NCBI GenBank assembly: GCA_003216375.1
Contig: QCIZ01000002.1
Location: forward strand, 62,001 to 126,000
Source: Prochlorococcus sp. AG-402-O21
GTDB taxonomy: Bacteria > Cyanobacteriota > Cyanobacteriia > PCC-6307 > Cyanobiaceae
DNA: 64,000 bases
Direction of reading: 5' to 3'
Positions 36,036 through 44,292 of this stretch are shown here, in pieces. The position numbers and the translations under genes are program-made. The notes under the pieces were generated by a model, which did no database searches, was not told the DNA's origin, and was given only the letters and a program-made list of their open reading frames with translations. Position 1 is the first letter of the stretch; each line of letters starts with the position of its first letter.

Positions 36036-36137
36036 GTTGGGTTGATTCATTTCTTTCCACATTGGTGAATTACTAGCCAAGAAGAAAACTCCAATCGCAG
36101 CAATAAATGGGAACAGATTTTTAAATTGCTTCAACAT
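35988..36137 (-). CDS. small membrane or exported protein, 49 aa
   Basis: ATG at 36137 to TAG at 35988, 49 residues. A short basic start (LKQFKNLF) leads into a hydrophobic stretch (PFIAAIGVFFLASNS), then a polar tail. This is the shape of a signal peptide or single-pass anchor. It overlaps the convergent plus-strand ORF by 48 bases; both may be real, though one could be a shadow. No family known. Confidence 0.4.
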   Translation of the reverse strand: MLKQFKNLFPFIAAIGVFFLASNSPMWKEMNQPNSVENEIKSIPVESFK

Positions 36138-36286
36138 TGCTTCTGCCAGCCATCTTCTGAAGTTTCTTCACCATGCCAAATATTTCCCATCCTGCCAATG
36201 GAACTTAAATGAGAATTGAAAATAATACGGTTATTTGATAATCATCCATTACTTAAGAATTAAATATCTAATACTCCCATGTTCCC

Positions 36287-36321
36287 CAATGCAATTTGTT
36301 TTTCCCTAAACAATTGCATTG
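36287..36321. repeat. strong hairpin
   Basis: CAATGCAAT-T-TGTTT pairs with AAACA-ATTGCATTG around a 6-base loop, 14 bp with a single bulged T. Flanks are moderately T-rich on the plus strand. It lies between the small ORFs and tRNA-Ser. Its function is unclear: terminator, processing site or protein-binding site. Confidence 0.45.
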
Positions 36322-36402
36322 ACTATATTTTCAACTTATAGATTTTTGCTTTTTTCAAATTTACTTGTAAAAATCCTGAGCTAATGAGGTAAAATTTTAG
36401 GT

Positions 36403-36489
36403 GGAGAGTTGGTCGAGTGGTTTATGGCTCTAGTCTTGAAAACTAGCATGGGGGCAACTCCATCGGGGGTTCGAATCCCCCACTCTCCG
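36403..36489 (+). tRNA. tRNA-Ser (UGA)
   Basis: Acceptor GGAGAGT (36403-36409) pairs with ACTCTCC (36482-36488), discriminator G. The anticodon stem CTAGT/ACTAG closes the loop CTTGAAA with anticodon TGA. A long variable arm (ATGG/CCAT) marks the class II tRNA for serine, and the T arm is GGGGG-TTCGAAT-CCCCC. It reads UCN codons, mainly UCA. The 3' CCA is not encoded. The last 13 bases reappear inverted 10 bases downstream (36499-36511). Confidence 0.96.
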
Positions 36490-36511
36490 TTCTTATGTGG
36501 AGAGTGGGGGA
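36476..36511 (+). repeat. 13-bp inverted repeat using the tRNA-Ser 3' end
   Basis: TCCCCCACTCTCC (36476-36488, T-arm plus acceptor strand of the tRNA) is exactly complementary to GGAGAGTGGGGGA (36499-36511) across a 10-base loop. A T-rich tract follows within about 10 bases (ATCTTTCTCATTTTTGTTTT). The structure looks like a terminator whose upstream arm is the tRNA itself; it would compete with tRNA folding until processed. Confidence 0.6.
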
Positions 36512-36858
36512 GATTATATCTTTCTCATTTTTGTTTTATACATTCGTAGGATAAAGAAAAAGCTCTTATTTATACTGCAAGTCTCAGGCTTCAAAGAAAT
36601 AGCTCAAAAGCATGCATTCTTTAAATTTATTTATTTTAAAGACCGTTAATATAAGAAAAACAAATATCCAATATCAACAAGAATTCTAAAATGTCCATGA
36701 TTTTTTTATTTTTTCGTTAGTGTATTGCCAAAATTACTTTTTTGATTTTTAAGAAATTGATCTCATATAGATCTAGATAATCTAATAATCCAAAAGACTT
36801 ATTAGATTGTTTTTCTTAATACAACTCAGAAAGCCATACATCACTCAATCAAATCAAA
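36512..36858. other. about 350 bases without a supported gene
   Basis: No ORF is supported. The stretch ends in a strong hairpin with T tract (36779-36815), so a short plus-strand RNA could lie in 36520-36780, but I see no conserved fold. The promoter of the small gene at 36859 must be near the right end. Confidence 0.35.
36779..36815 (+). terminator. orphan plus-strand terminator
   Basis: AATCTAATAA (36779-36788) pairs perfectly with TTATTAGATT (36799-36808), loop of 10, followed by GTTTTTCTT. It is a good intrinsic terminator by shape. No annotated plus-strand gene other than the tRNA lies between 36035 and here. Confidence 0.5.
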
Positions 36859-37029
36859 ATGAGAGAAGAGCGCTACCTAAAAGACAGAGAAGCTATCGTA
36901 AGAGCAGACATTTGGAAAGAAATAACCTCATCTTGCAAAGGGCTAAGAACTGAACTTGGCTACACAAATGTTCAAATAGTAGAATTTTTAAAAGAAATCA
37001 CAAAGACCTTTGAAAGAGATCAACTTTAA
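36859..37029 (+). CDS. small hypothetical protein, 56 aa
   Basis: ATG at 36859 to TAA at 37027-37029, 56 residues. A strongly charged start (REERYLKDREAIVRADIWKE) and a second helical half (NVQIVEFLKEITKTFERD) make it a soluble helical hairpin. One cysteine (residue 26). The highly ordered charge pattern is unlike random translation. No family named. Confidence 0.55.
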   Translation: MREERYLKDREAIVRADIWKEITSSCKGLRTELGYTNVQIVEFLKEITKTFERDQL

Positions 37030-37072
37030 ACTCTAAAAAATATTTTTTTATATTATTTAGTTATTGATTATT

Positions 37073-37321
37073 TTATTTTCCCATCATTTGTAAAACTTTG
37101 ACAAATGATTTTATTTTTTTACTAGCATTTTTGGCTATTAAACGCTGATTTTCAGTAATAACAAAGCTCGATATTAACATAATTTCAATCATCACCAGTG
37201 GTAAGTTATTACGAAGCAATATTTCCAAAGTCTTTAAGTTCTTATATGATTCAGAGGGCTTATTTGATAAAATTTCAAGAACAGGTAATTCCCAGTTCTT
37301 TATTACTTTTAAAAAATGAAT
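37073..37321 (-). pseudogene. open frame without a normal start codon, 82 codons
   Basis: On the minus strand a frame opens directly after TAG with ATT-CAT-TTT and runs to TAA at 37073, giving helical residues (WELPVLEILSNKPSESYKNL, LLRNNLPLVMIEIMLISSF). The first start codon candidates are a TTG and a GTG well inside. It may be a decayed gene, a gene with an ATT start, or chance. No homology is recognised. Confidence 0.25.
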
Positions 37322-37363
37322 CTAAAATTGGTTATTAATATAAAAGAGGATCAGTAAAATTAA

Positions 37364-39208
37364 GTGTTTTCTTTTAGTAAACGTGACTTCGCAAGTCTCA
37401 TTTTTATAGCATTTGCTGGAATAATCCTTTTCTTTTGGGGGCTTGGAGCTACTGGATTAATAGACGAAACACCTGCAAAATTTGCTGCAGCAGGAAGATC
37501 AATGAGTGTTTCCGGCAATTGGCTAACACCCATTTCGAATGGAATACCGAGATTTGATAAACCGCCCTTAATTTATTGGTTAATGGGATTAATTTATTCA
37601 ATACCTAATCAAACATCATGGGATCCTTTAGGTTCTTTTGCAGCTCGCTTCCCGTCGGCCATATCTTCTCTTTTATTGATGACAATTCTAGGAGAAACAT
37701 TGTTGAGATGGCCTCAAAAGAAAAACAATAATCGAAGAAGAACTGCAGTTGTAACTGCACTTTCCTTTGCTCTTTCTCCTTTCGTCATGATATGGAGTCG
37801 TACAGCAGTATCAGATGCTTTACTCTGCGGGACATTTGGTCTAAGTATGCTTTTGCAATGGCGTTGTTATGTAAAACCTAGACCAAATTCATGGGTATAT
37901 GCATGGATAGTTTTAGGCTTATCAATACTTGCAAAAGGTCCAGTAGCAATAGTATTGATGATCTTTTCTCTATTTCTCTTTGGTCTATTTCAAAATGATT
38001 TTGATCGAATAAGACGACACATAAAGCCTGGGTATGGACTTTTAATTGCGATGGGTATAAGTATGCCATGGTTCATCGTTGAATATATTTTAGAAGGAAA
38101 TTTATTTCTTAAAAGTTTTTTTGGATATCACAACTTTCAAAGATACACAAGTATTGTAAATTCACATCAAGAAGGTATATTCTTTTTTGTATTAATGTCA
38201 ATAATAGCTTCCTTACCGTTTACTCCTCTATTAATTCTAGGGTTGATAAAAGGTACTAAAGAAATAACAAGAAATTTTCTTAAGAGAAGTCTTAAACCAT
38301 CTAATTCTTTATTAGTTTTCTCAATATCATGGCTCTTATCAGTGTTTATATTCTTTACTTTATCTGGTACTAAACTTCCAAGTTATTGGCTTCCTGCAAT
38401 ACCTGCAGCTGCCATAATAATAGGGCAGGCTGAAAATTTTGAGGGTAATCAAGAAAACAATAAAAGTAAATTATATAATTTCTGCTGGTGGATATCTATT
38501 TTATTTCTAATTTTGATCGCTTTTGTTTTTTTATTGCCAATTTTCATACCTGACTTAAGTTTACTCAATCAAATTAATGATAATGAAATGAACAATTTAT
38601 CAAACCAACTTCTTAGCAGTGGAATATTAAAAAGAGGAGGTATTTGTTTATTATTTGCTGCATTTATAGGTATTGCTTCAAAGAAATCATCAAAAATTAA
38701 TTTATTGGTACTTCAGATTCCAATTATATTCTTTCAATTACTAGCCATAAATCCTCTATTTGGATTAATCGACATAAATAGGCAATTGCCATTACGAGAA
38801 GCCTCTAAGTTTATAATTAACGCAAGAAAGTCTAATGAATCGATAGCGATGGTGGGTATAAAAAAACCATCTGTTCACTTTTATACTAATAAAATAATTT
38901 TATATGAATCTAATACAAATGTTAATATTATTAATTTATCAGAAAGATTAGCTCTTGAGGAAAGAATCGGGTGGGAAGGTCATCAAACAGGAAGTCATAA
39001 AGGTTCAAATAGTGTATTAATTCTAATAGATAATGCGACTGCAAAATTAAGTCATTGGAAATTACTTGATCCAAAAGAATTGCGTAGATTTGGTATTTAC
39101 AATGTATGGCGAGTGGACATATTAAGGTTAGAACAGATAGCTAATAAGTTTAAAAAAGAAAATAATTTAAAATCTTCTTGGACACAATACGATCCTGAAA
39201 GATATTAG
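37364..39208 (+). CDS. ArnT/PMT-family glycosyltransferase
   Basis: 614 residues, GT-C fold with about twelve hydrophobic helices. First loop DETPAKFAAAGRSMSVSGNW near 30-49 carries the acidic residue expected for catalysis, and GIPRFDKPPLIYWLMGL near 56-72 is the typical ArnT/PMT second block. The C-terminal 130 residues are soluble. The family moves sugars from lipid-linked donors to lipid A or proteins. Acceptor here unknown. Start is GTG at 37364. Convergent with the LpxB-related gene. Confidence 0.85.
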   Translation: MFSFSKRDFASLIFIAFAGIILFFWGLGATGLIDETPAKFAAAGRSMSVSGNWLTPISNGIPRFDKPPLIYWLMGLIYSIPNQTSWDPLGSFAARFPSAISSLLLMTILGETLLRWPQKKNNNRRRTAVVTALSFALSPFVMIWSRTAVSDALLCGTFGLSMLLQWRCYVKPRPNSWVYAWIVLGLSILAKGPVAIVLMIFSLFLFGLFQNDFDRIRRHIKPGYGLLIAMGISMPWFIVEYILEGNLFLKSFFGYHNFQRYTSIVNSHQEGIFFFVLMSIIASLPFTPLLILGLIKGTKEITRNFLKRSLKPSNSLLVFSISWLLSVFIFFTLSGTKLPSYWLPAIPAAAIIIGQAENFEGNQENNKSKLYNFCWWISILFLILIAFVFLLPIFIPDLSLLNQINDNEMNNLSNQLLSSGILKRGGICLLFAAFIGIASKKSSKINLLVLQIPIIFFQLLAINPLFGLIDINRQLPLREASKFIINARKSNESIAMVGIKKPSVHFYTNKIILYESNTNVNIINLSERLALEERIGWEGHQTGSHKGSNSVLILIDNATAKLSHWKLLDPKELRRFGIYNVWRVDILRLEQIANKFKKENNLKSSWTQYDPERY

Positions 39209-39240
39209 AAATACAATATTAATTTAAATAAGAAAATATT

Positions 39241-40446
39241 TTAATCATTAATAAAAGAATCTGTTATTGACTTAGCCATAGTTTCTGATACTCCTCTAAC
39301 ACTCTTTTCTTCTAAAGTTAATTTATTATCTTTCTCTTTAAAAAAGAATTCTTCAGAGCTACTATCTAATAAATCAAGAATTAATTTACAGGTTTCAATC
39401 ATATATTTTTTCTGTAGAACGGAGCCATTAGCACAATATATTTTAGTGCCTAATAATCTTCTCTGTGCTTCAGCAAAAGTGGCAGTAAATTGCGGACCTT
39501 TCCCTTCTATTTGAACAACTGACTTTCCAAGAAGTACTGCTTGTTCAGTAGCAGTACCTGCCATACTAATTAAAACATTGCTACTTTGAACAACTTTTAC
39601 AAATTCATTCCTATAGATATTAACAACGGAATTATTTTTCATTAATTTTAATGGATGATCTTTGTTAGATCGATAACACAACTTCCATCCATAAGGAGTA
39701 ATAATATTTTTCAAAAGAGAGTCATTTAATGAAGAAACCAATGCAACATCAAAACTAATATCATAATCCTCATATTTTAGATTAGAAATATAATCGATGA
39801 CTCGAAGTATTAGACATAAATTATCTCCTACTTCGGGCATTCTGCTGCCAGGCAATATACCCAAACGCTTATTATGTTTTGGAAGACTTTGATGGTTAGT
39901 TATAAATGGATCCATAAAAGGATTACCAATAAATTCAACTTTGCCAAATATTTGTTTTTTTAAATCATCAGCACTAAGTTTATCTCTCGTGAAAATTTTA
40001 AAAAACCTATCGTTAGATAAACAAATAGAACAAGGCCAAGGTAATTTTAATTTTCCTTCATAGTGACTGGAATATGCTACGAGATAAGTTGCTACTGGCA
40101 ATCCAGTTAACCATGCAACTGTAATAGGGAGCACATCCCCAACTACAACTAATAAGTCATATTTAGAAGAAATCGAAAATAAAAGGTAAATGCGTTTTAT
40201 TAGATAAATTATCTGGCCTTGAATCAATTCAAGAATTCGACCTCTTAGGCTTGTATAGCCCATTCCACCTGTACTAAACGATTTAGTCTTTCCCAGGACT
40301 TTTAGCCCTACGTTTAAGTAATCTTCACCATGGCCAACTAAAGGTAAGGCCTTTACTTCATGTCCAAGTTTTTTAAATGCTTTACCCATAAGAGACCCTG
40401 AGAGGTCTTCTCCATGACCATTACTTAGAAAAAGGATTTTTGACAA
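39241..40446 (-). CDS. LpxB-related conserved protein (TIGR03492-like)
   Basis: 401 residues, related to lipid-A-disaccharide synthase but a distinct cyanobacterial group. Seen: ILFLSNGHGEDLSGSLMGKA near 4-23, GDVLPITVAWLTGLP near 103-117, GILPGSRMPEV near 200-210, and SMAGTATEQAVLLGKSVVQIEGKGPQ near 293-318 (donor-site glycine/glutamate block). GT-B fold. Probably a cell-envelope glycosyltransferase; substrate unknown. Facing the PMT-type enzyme across 32 bases. Confidence 0.8.
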   Translation of the reverse strand: MSKILFLSNGHGEDLSGSLMGKAFKKLGHEVKALPLVGHGEDYLNVGLKVLGKTKSFSTGGMGYTSLRGRILELIQGQIIYLIKRIYLLFSISSKYDLLVVVGDVLPITVAWLTGLPVATYLVAYSSHYEGKLKLPWPCSICLSNDRFFKIFTRDKLSADDLKKQIFGKVEFIGNPFMDPFITNHQSLPKHNKRLGILPGSRMPEVGDNLCLILRVIDYISNLKYEDYDISFDVALVSSLNDSLLKNIITPYGWKLCYRSNKDHPLKLMKNNSVVNIYRNEFVKVVQSSNVLISMAGTATEQAVLLGKSVVQIEGKGPQFTATFAEAQRRLLGTKIYCANGSVLQKKYMIETCKLILDLLDSSSEEFFFKEKDNKLTLEEKSVRGVSETMAKSITDSFIND

Positions 40447-40690
40447 TTAAAAGCTACTATGTTTGAAAAGCTAACAATTCAATATTAGGCTCAAAACAAA
40501 AAAAATAAAGTCAAATAACTATTTTCTATTTGAATTGTGAACTTAAGCATTTTTTCTCTAATTTATCTTAGAATTAATTAAAAAAATATATAGTAGAAAA
40601 AATTATCTGTTTATAAATGACAAATAAGTTATTTACTCTATAAGAGGGATCAAGAATTTATAATAGGGTTTATATTATCTTTAATCGAAT

Positions 40691-41401
40691 ATGATCTCAA
40701 TTCTTAAATACCTTAATCCATTCACTCCTGTCAAGCCAAAAGTTATTTACACAAGTTGGGGAAGTATTGATCCAGCTGTAGATATCTTCCCTGTTGTTTA
40801 TCTATTATTTATTTACGGTTTTATATATATATTTCCTTATGGTAGAGACATAGTAGGAATGAGTTGGTTTGATTGGTTTAGAAGCGAAGATGGCCCTTTG
40901 GAATGGATACAGTTTATTGGATATTTAATAGGTTTTATATGTTCAAGTATAATTCTTTTTAAACGCAGAAGAATAGGAATTAATAAAAAATGGATGGCGT
41001 GGTTGATTTTGACTTTGATTTGTTTTTTTGTCGCTGGAGAAGAGATAAGTTGGGGAGAGCGTATAACGGGGATAGGACTTGATTCTATAAGAGCAATAAA
41101 TAGTCAAGGAGAAACAAGCATACATAATATTCACTTTTTTCATCATTACCTTTTAGACCCATCTTTCGAAATTTCTTGTCTCTTTCTTGGTTGGATTGGA
41201 TGGAGAGCTTGGCCCTCTATTGATGCTTTCCCTGAAAAAAGGTATAGTCTATATTTCCTTTTCGTGGCTTTATTTTATTTCTATTTTGATATCTCTCAGG
41301 CATCGACAATAAGTCAAATCCGAAATGATCAAGAGATTTTTGAGGTGCTAATGTCTCTTGGAATAGCATCTCATTGCTGGAATAAAGCATTTCAAAAATA
41401 A
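40691..41401 (+). CDS. membrane protein with EDGPLEW and GEEISWGER motifs, unknown
   Basis: 236 residues with about six membrane helices. Two striking polar blocks stand out: FRSEDGPLEWIQFIGYLIG near 60-78 and FFVAGEEISWGERITGIG near 113-130, followed by NSQGETSIHNIHFFHHYLLD near 136-155. Dense Glu, His and Trp inside membrane segments suggest a membrane enzyme or cofactor/metal site. I have seen this motif set in other bacteria without a function. Divergent from the LpxB-related gene. Confidence 0.75.
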   Translation: MISILKYLNPFTPVKPKVIYTSWGSIDPAVDIFPVVYLLFIYGFIYIFPYGRDIVGMSWFDWFRSEDGPLEWIQFIGYLIGFICSSIILFKRRRIGINKKWMAWLILTLICFFVAGEEISWGERITGIGLDSIRAINSQGETSIHNIHFFHHYLLDPSFEISCLFLGWIGWRAWPSIDAFPEKRYSLYFLFVALFYFYFDISQASTISQIRNDQEIFEVLMSLGIASHCWNKAFQK

Positions 41402-41599
41402 TAATCAGAATCTAGAAAAATAATTTATAAAACGAAAAATATTTATTGCCTAAATATTAATTAGATTATTAAAATTGAATATAAATCTCTTTTAGATTAT
41501 GTAAGTTCATTAAATAGATACAAAATCTTAAAAGATGATTTATTAAAAAATGAAATTCAGAGACTATATTTATTATCTTTCTTAAGTAAATACTATTTG

Positions 41600-42070
41600 C
41601 TAACAATCTAATGTTTCACTTGTTTTTTTATTAGTAACGCTATTTGTCCCATCTGCGATAATACATAACTTCTTTTTAACATCATTAGCAATCAATACAT
41701 CAGTAAAATCCGCACCATCAATAACAACGTTTTCGAATTTGGCATTATAAGCGAAAGCACCTTCTAATATGCTATTAGAAAGATTTGCACCGTTAAGTAT
41801 GGCCGCATCCATAGTTACATCTCTCATGTTTGTATTACTTAGATTAGCGTTTTCAAGCTTTGCATCAAAAAAACTAGCTCCTTGAAGATCACAGCCTGAA
41901 AAGTCTGCATCTTGGAGATCACTTAAATAGAAAGTGGCTCCTTTTAAATCAGTGTTAGAGAAATCAGCTCCTATCAAGGTTTGCTTCCCATAGTCCAAAG
42001 CAGCATAAGTTGGAAGAGAATAAAAGAGAAACAGGATCGAGCTTACAAAAAGAAGAAGAAGTTTAAACAT
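41600..42070 (-). CDS. exported pentapeptide-repeat protein
   Basis: 156 residues. Signal peptide about 1-23 (FKLLLLFVSSILFLFYSLPT, then YAALD). Residues 35-125 carry about fifteen A(D/N)LxX five-residue repeats (ADFSNTDLKGATFYLSDLQD, ANLSNTNMRD, ANLSNSILEG), forming a right-handed beta-helix. Two cysteines near the C-terminus may form a disulfide. Related lumenal pentapeptide proteins occur in thylakoids; role unknown. Confidence 0.88.
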   Translation of the reverse strand: MFKLLLLFVSSILFLFYSLPTYAALDYGKQTLIGADFSNTDLKGATFYLSDLQDADFSGCDLQGASFFDAKLENANLSNTNMRDVTMDAAILNGANLSNSILEGAFAYNAKFENVVIDGADFTDVLIANDVKKKLCIIADGTNSVTNKKTSETLDC

Positions 42071-42389
42071 AACTTTCTAATATCTACCATTGATTATATT
42101 TTAATTCAGAATGGGTATAAAAGTTGAATATTGAATTTAATATATATTTGGATCTAAAGAAATACAACTATATTCTATTCTGAGAGTTCGAAACAAATTA
42201 AAAATAAATAAACAATTAAACTTTGAATTTGGAAATCGTCTAACAAGAATATTCAATGCTGCAGTTTCAAAAGAGCTAGAAATAACGATATAAATGAATA
42301 AAATTTTCTAACTAGCTTTTAAAAATTACTATATTTTAATATAGTAATTACCTAATCTTACCAAACCTAAAATATCGAAATTACTAGAA
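42071..42389. other. 319-base gap with a 26-bp palindrome
   Basis: No gene supported. A frame at 42180-42293 reads as plausible protein (RVRNKLKINKQLNFEFGNRL) but has no ATG, GTG or TTG and is only 37 codons. A perfect palindrome lies at 42324-42349. The divergent promoters of the pentapeptide gene and the GMC oxidase gene share this gap. Confidence 0.4.
42324..42349. promoter_or_regulatory. 26-bp perfect palindrome
   Basis: AATTACTATATT-TT-AATATAGTAATT has 12-bp arms with a 2-base centre, 40 bases before the GMC oxidoreductase start. The centre is too short for a stable RNA loop without opening some pairs, so a DNA-binding site is as likely as a hairpin. Confidence 0.4.
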
Positions 42390-44033
42390 ATGATTAACAA
42401 GCCATATGAAGCCATAATTGTTGGTTCTGGAGCAACAGGAGGGATGGCTGCTCTAACAATGGCCAAGGCAGGCGTAAGAGTATTAGTCATTGAAAGAGGA
42501 CCTGAGCTTGAAATAAATAGAGCAACTGGAACAGAGCCTTGCAATATGATTCGTAGACTAATAGGAGTTACAACTGGTAATTATCAAAATCAACCTCAGC
42601 ATCCAGGGTTCTGGAAATCAAATCCGTTATTGTACGCAAACAAGAAAGCAAATCCTTACACGCACCCACCAAAGGCTCCATTCATGTGGACTCAAGGGAA
42701 TCAAGTTGGGGGAAGAAGCCTGACCTGGGGTGGAATAACTTTAAGATTAGCCAAAGAAGATTTTGAAGCCTCAAAAGAAAAAGAATACAACCTAGAATGG
42801 CCCATTAGTTATAAAGATATTGAATCACATTACTCAGATATAGAAAATTTTCTAAAAATATATGGTAGCAAAGACGATCTCAGTCAACTGCCGAATGGTG
42901 AATATATTGGCAGAATTCCATTCACAGAAAGTGAAGAAAAGTTCGCCTACAATGTAAAAGAAAAATTAAATCTTCCATTTATACATTCCAGAGGCTTTGG
43001 GGCTAATAAAGATAAAACAATATGGCCCAGATCTAGTAGCTTAGGAAGCACATTAAAAGAAGCAATTAGACTAGGAAAAGTAGAAATACTATCAAATCAT
43101 ATTGTAGAAAAATTAGTATTGAATAAGAACAGAAAGGCTGCAAAAAGTATTATTATAGTCAACCAATGTACTGGAGAAAGAAGTGAAATAGAAAGTAAAT
43201 TAATAATATTATGTTCATCAACAATCCAAACAATACGAATTCTACTAAGTTCAGAAGAAAAAAATAATCCAAATGGTCTAATAGAGCCCTCTCAATCACT
43301 GGGAAGGAACTTAATGGATCACATATCAACATGTAGGTTTTTTACTGTCCCAATCGATAAGAAACTAACTAATTATTCTAATAAAGATAATAAAAATCTT
43401 TTAACAGGAGCAGGCAGCTTCTTTATTCCCATTGGCAGAGATCGATCAAGTAAATATAACTTTGTTGGTGGATACGGGATTTGGGGAGGAATAGATAGAT
43501 TTGAACCACCAGATTTCTTAAAAAAATACAACGATACAAAAACGGGATTCCTTATCGGTCATGGAGAGGTACTTCCAAATAATAACAACACTGTTTCTCT
43601 CTCAAAGAGCACAGATCAATACGATATTTCTATCCCACACATATCCATGGTTTGGCGTGAAAATGAACATCAAATGGTCAGAGAAATGAACAGAATGATT
43701 GAACTTATTATCAATTCTGGAAATGGAACTATTATTCCAGCAAATGAAATCCTAAATATTCCATTTACTAAAAAAATTCTAAATCAATCTGTTGCTATAA
43801 GAAACGATGCTCCACCACCTGGTTATTACATACATGAGGTAGGAGGAGCACCAATGGGAAATAATAGAGAAAAGAGCGTTGTAGACAATTGGAATCGCGT
43901 ATGGGAATGTAGCAATGTATTAGTAGTTGATGGGGCTTGTTGGCCAACTTCTTCTTGGCAAAGCCCAACCTTAACAATGATGGCAATAACTAAAAGAGCC
44001 TGTGAAAAGGCAATTATTGACTTGAAAGGTTAA
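42390..44033 (+). CDS. GMC-family FAD oxidoreductase
   Basis: 547 residues. FAD-binding AIIVGSGATGGMAALTMAKA near 8-27 and VLVIERGPE near 31-39, then MWTQGNQVGGRSLTWGGITL near 103-122, and the C-terminal GAPMGNNREKSVVD, NVLVVDGACWPT, and PTLTMMAITKRACE. The family includes choline, glucose and alcohol dehydrogenases; substrate here is unknown. A twin-arginine signal is absent, so it is probably cytoplasmic. Its 3' end overlaps the convergent DUF2811 gene by 20 bases. Confidence 0.88.
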   Translation: MINKPYEAIIVGSGATGGMAALTMAKAGVRVLVIERGPELEINRATGTEPCNMIRRLIGVTTGNYQNQPQHPGFWKSNPLLYANKKANPYTHPPKAPFMWTQGNQVGGRSLTWGGITLRLAKEDFEASKEKEYNLEWPISYKDIESHYSDIENFLKIYGSKDDLSQLPNGEYIGRIPFTESEEKFAYNVKEKLNLPFIHSRGFGANKDKTIWPRSSSLGSTLKEAIRLGKVEILSNHIVEKLVLNKNRKAAKSIIIVNQCTGERSEIESKLIILCSSTIQTIRILLSSEEKNNPNGLIEPSQSLGRNLMDHISTCRFFTVPIDKKLTNYSNKDNKNLLTGAGSFFIPIGRDRSSKYNFVGGYGIWGGIDRFEPPDFLKKYNDTKTGFLIGHGEVLPNNNNTVSLSKSTDQYDISIPHISMVWRENEHQMVREMNRMIELIINSGNGTIIPANEILNIPFTKKILNQSVAIRNDAPPPGYYIHEVGGAPMGNNREKSVVDNWNRVWECSNVLVVDGACWPTSSWQSPTLTMMAITKRACEKAIIDLKG

Positions 44034-44292
44034 AAATATCATTTAAGTATTTCTCTGCCACTGCCCTATCATCAGAACCATTTTGAAAAAGAAAATTTGC
44101 AATAGCTGAGCTAATAAGCTTGGATTGATCCCATTTCTCGTTTCCACTAATAAAATCCTTCATGCCGACGTATAGAGCTTCAGGCACCTCAGCCTCAAGA
44201 CTTATCGACATAAGATCCAAATCATTTTCACAACATCTAACCTCATCGGTTTTTATTCCCTCAATACGAGTTTCAATTTGATTAAACTCCAT
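44014..44292 (-). CDS. DUF2811 family protein
   Basis: 92 residues. SISLEAEVPEALYVGMKDFI near 29-48 and WDQSKLISSAIANFLFQNG near 54-72, with AVAEKYLNDIF at the end, match DUF2811, a small cyanobacterial family of unknown function. Acidic and soluble. Two adjacent cysteines near residue 20. The 3' end overlaps the GMC gene on the other strand. Confidence 0.8.
   Translation of the reverse strand: MEFNQIETRIEGIKTDEVRCCENDLDLMSISLEAEVPEALYVGMKDFISGNEKWDQSKLISSAIANFLFQNGSDDRAVAEKYLNDIFNLSSQ

Noticed and set aside
36403-36511. Attachment site of a tRNA-integrating element
   Set aside because: The repeat of the tRNA end is inverted and only 10 bases away; no integrase or direct copy was seen in the window.
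41465-41611. Plus-strand open frame of 48 codons after the 236-residue membrane protein
   Set aside because: No ATG, GTG or usable TTG; opens with ATT directly after TAG and runs into the convergent pentapeptide gene. Likely chance, although the translation looks helical.
42180-42293. Plus-strand open frame of 37 codons with protein-like translation
   Set aside because: No canonical start codon and too short to separate from chance in AT-rich DNA.
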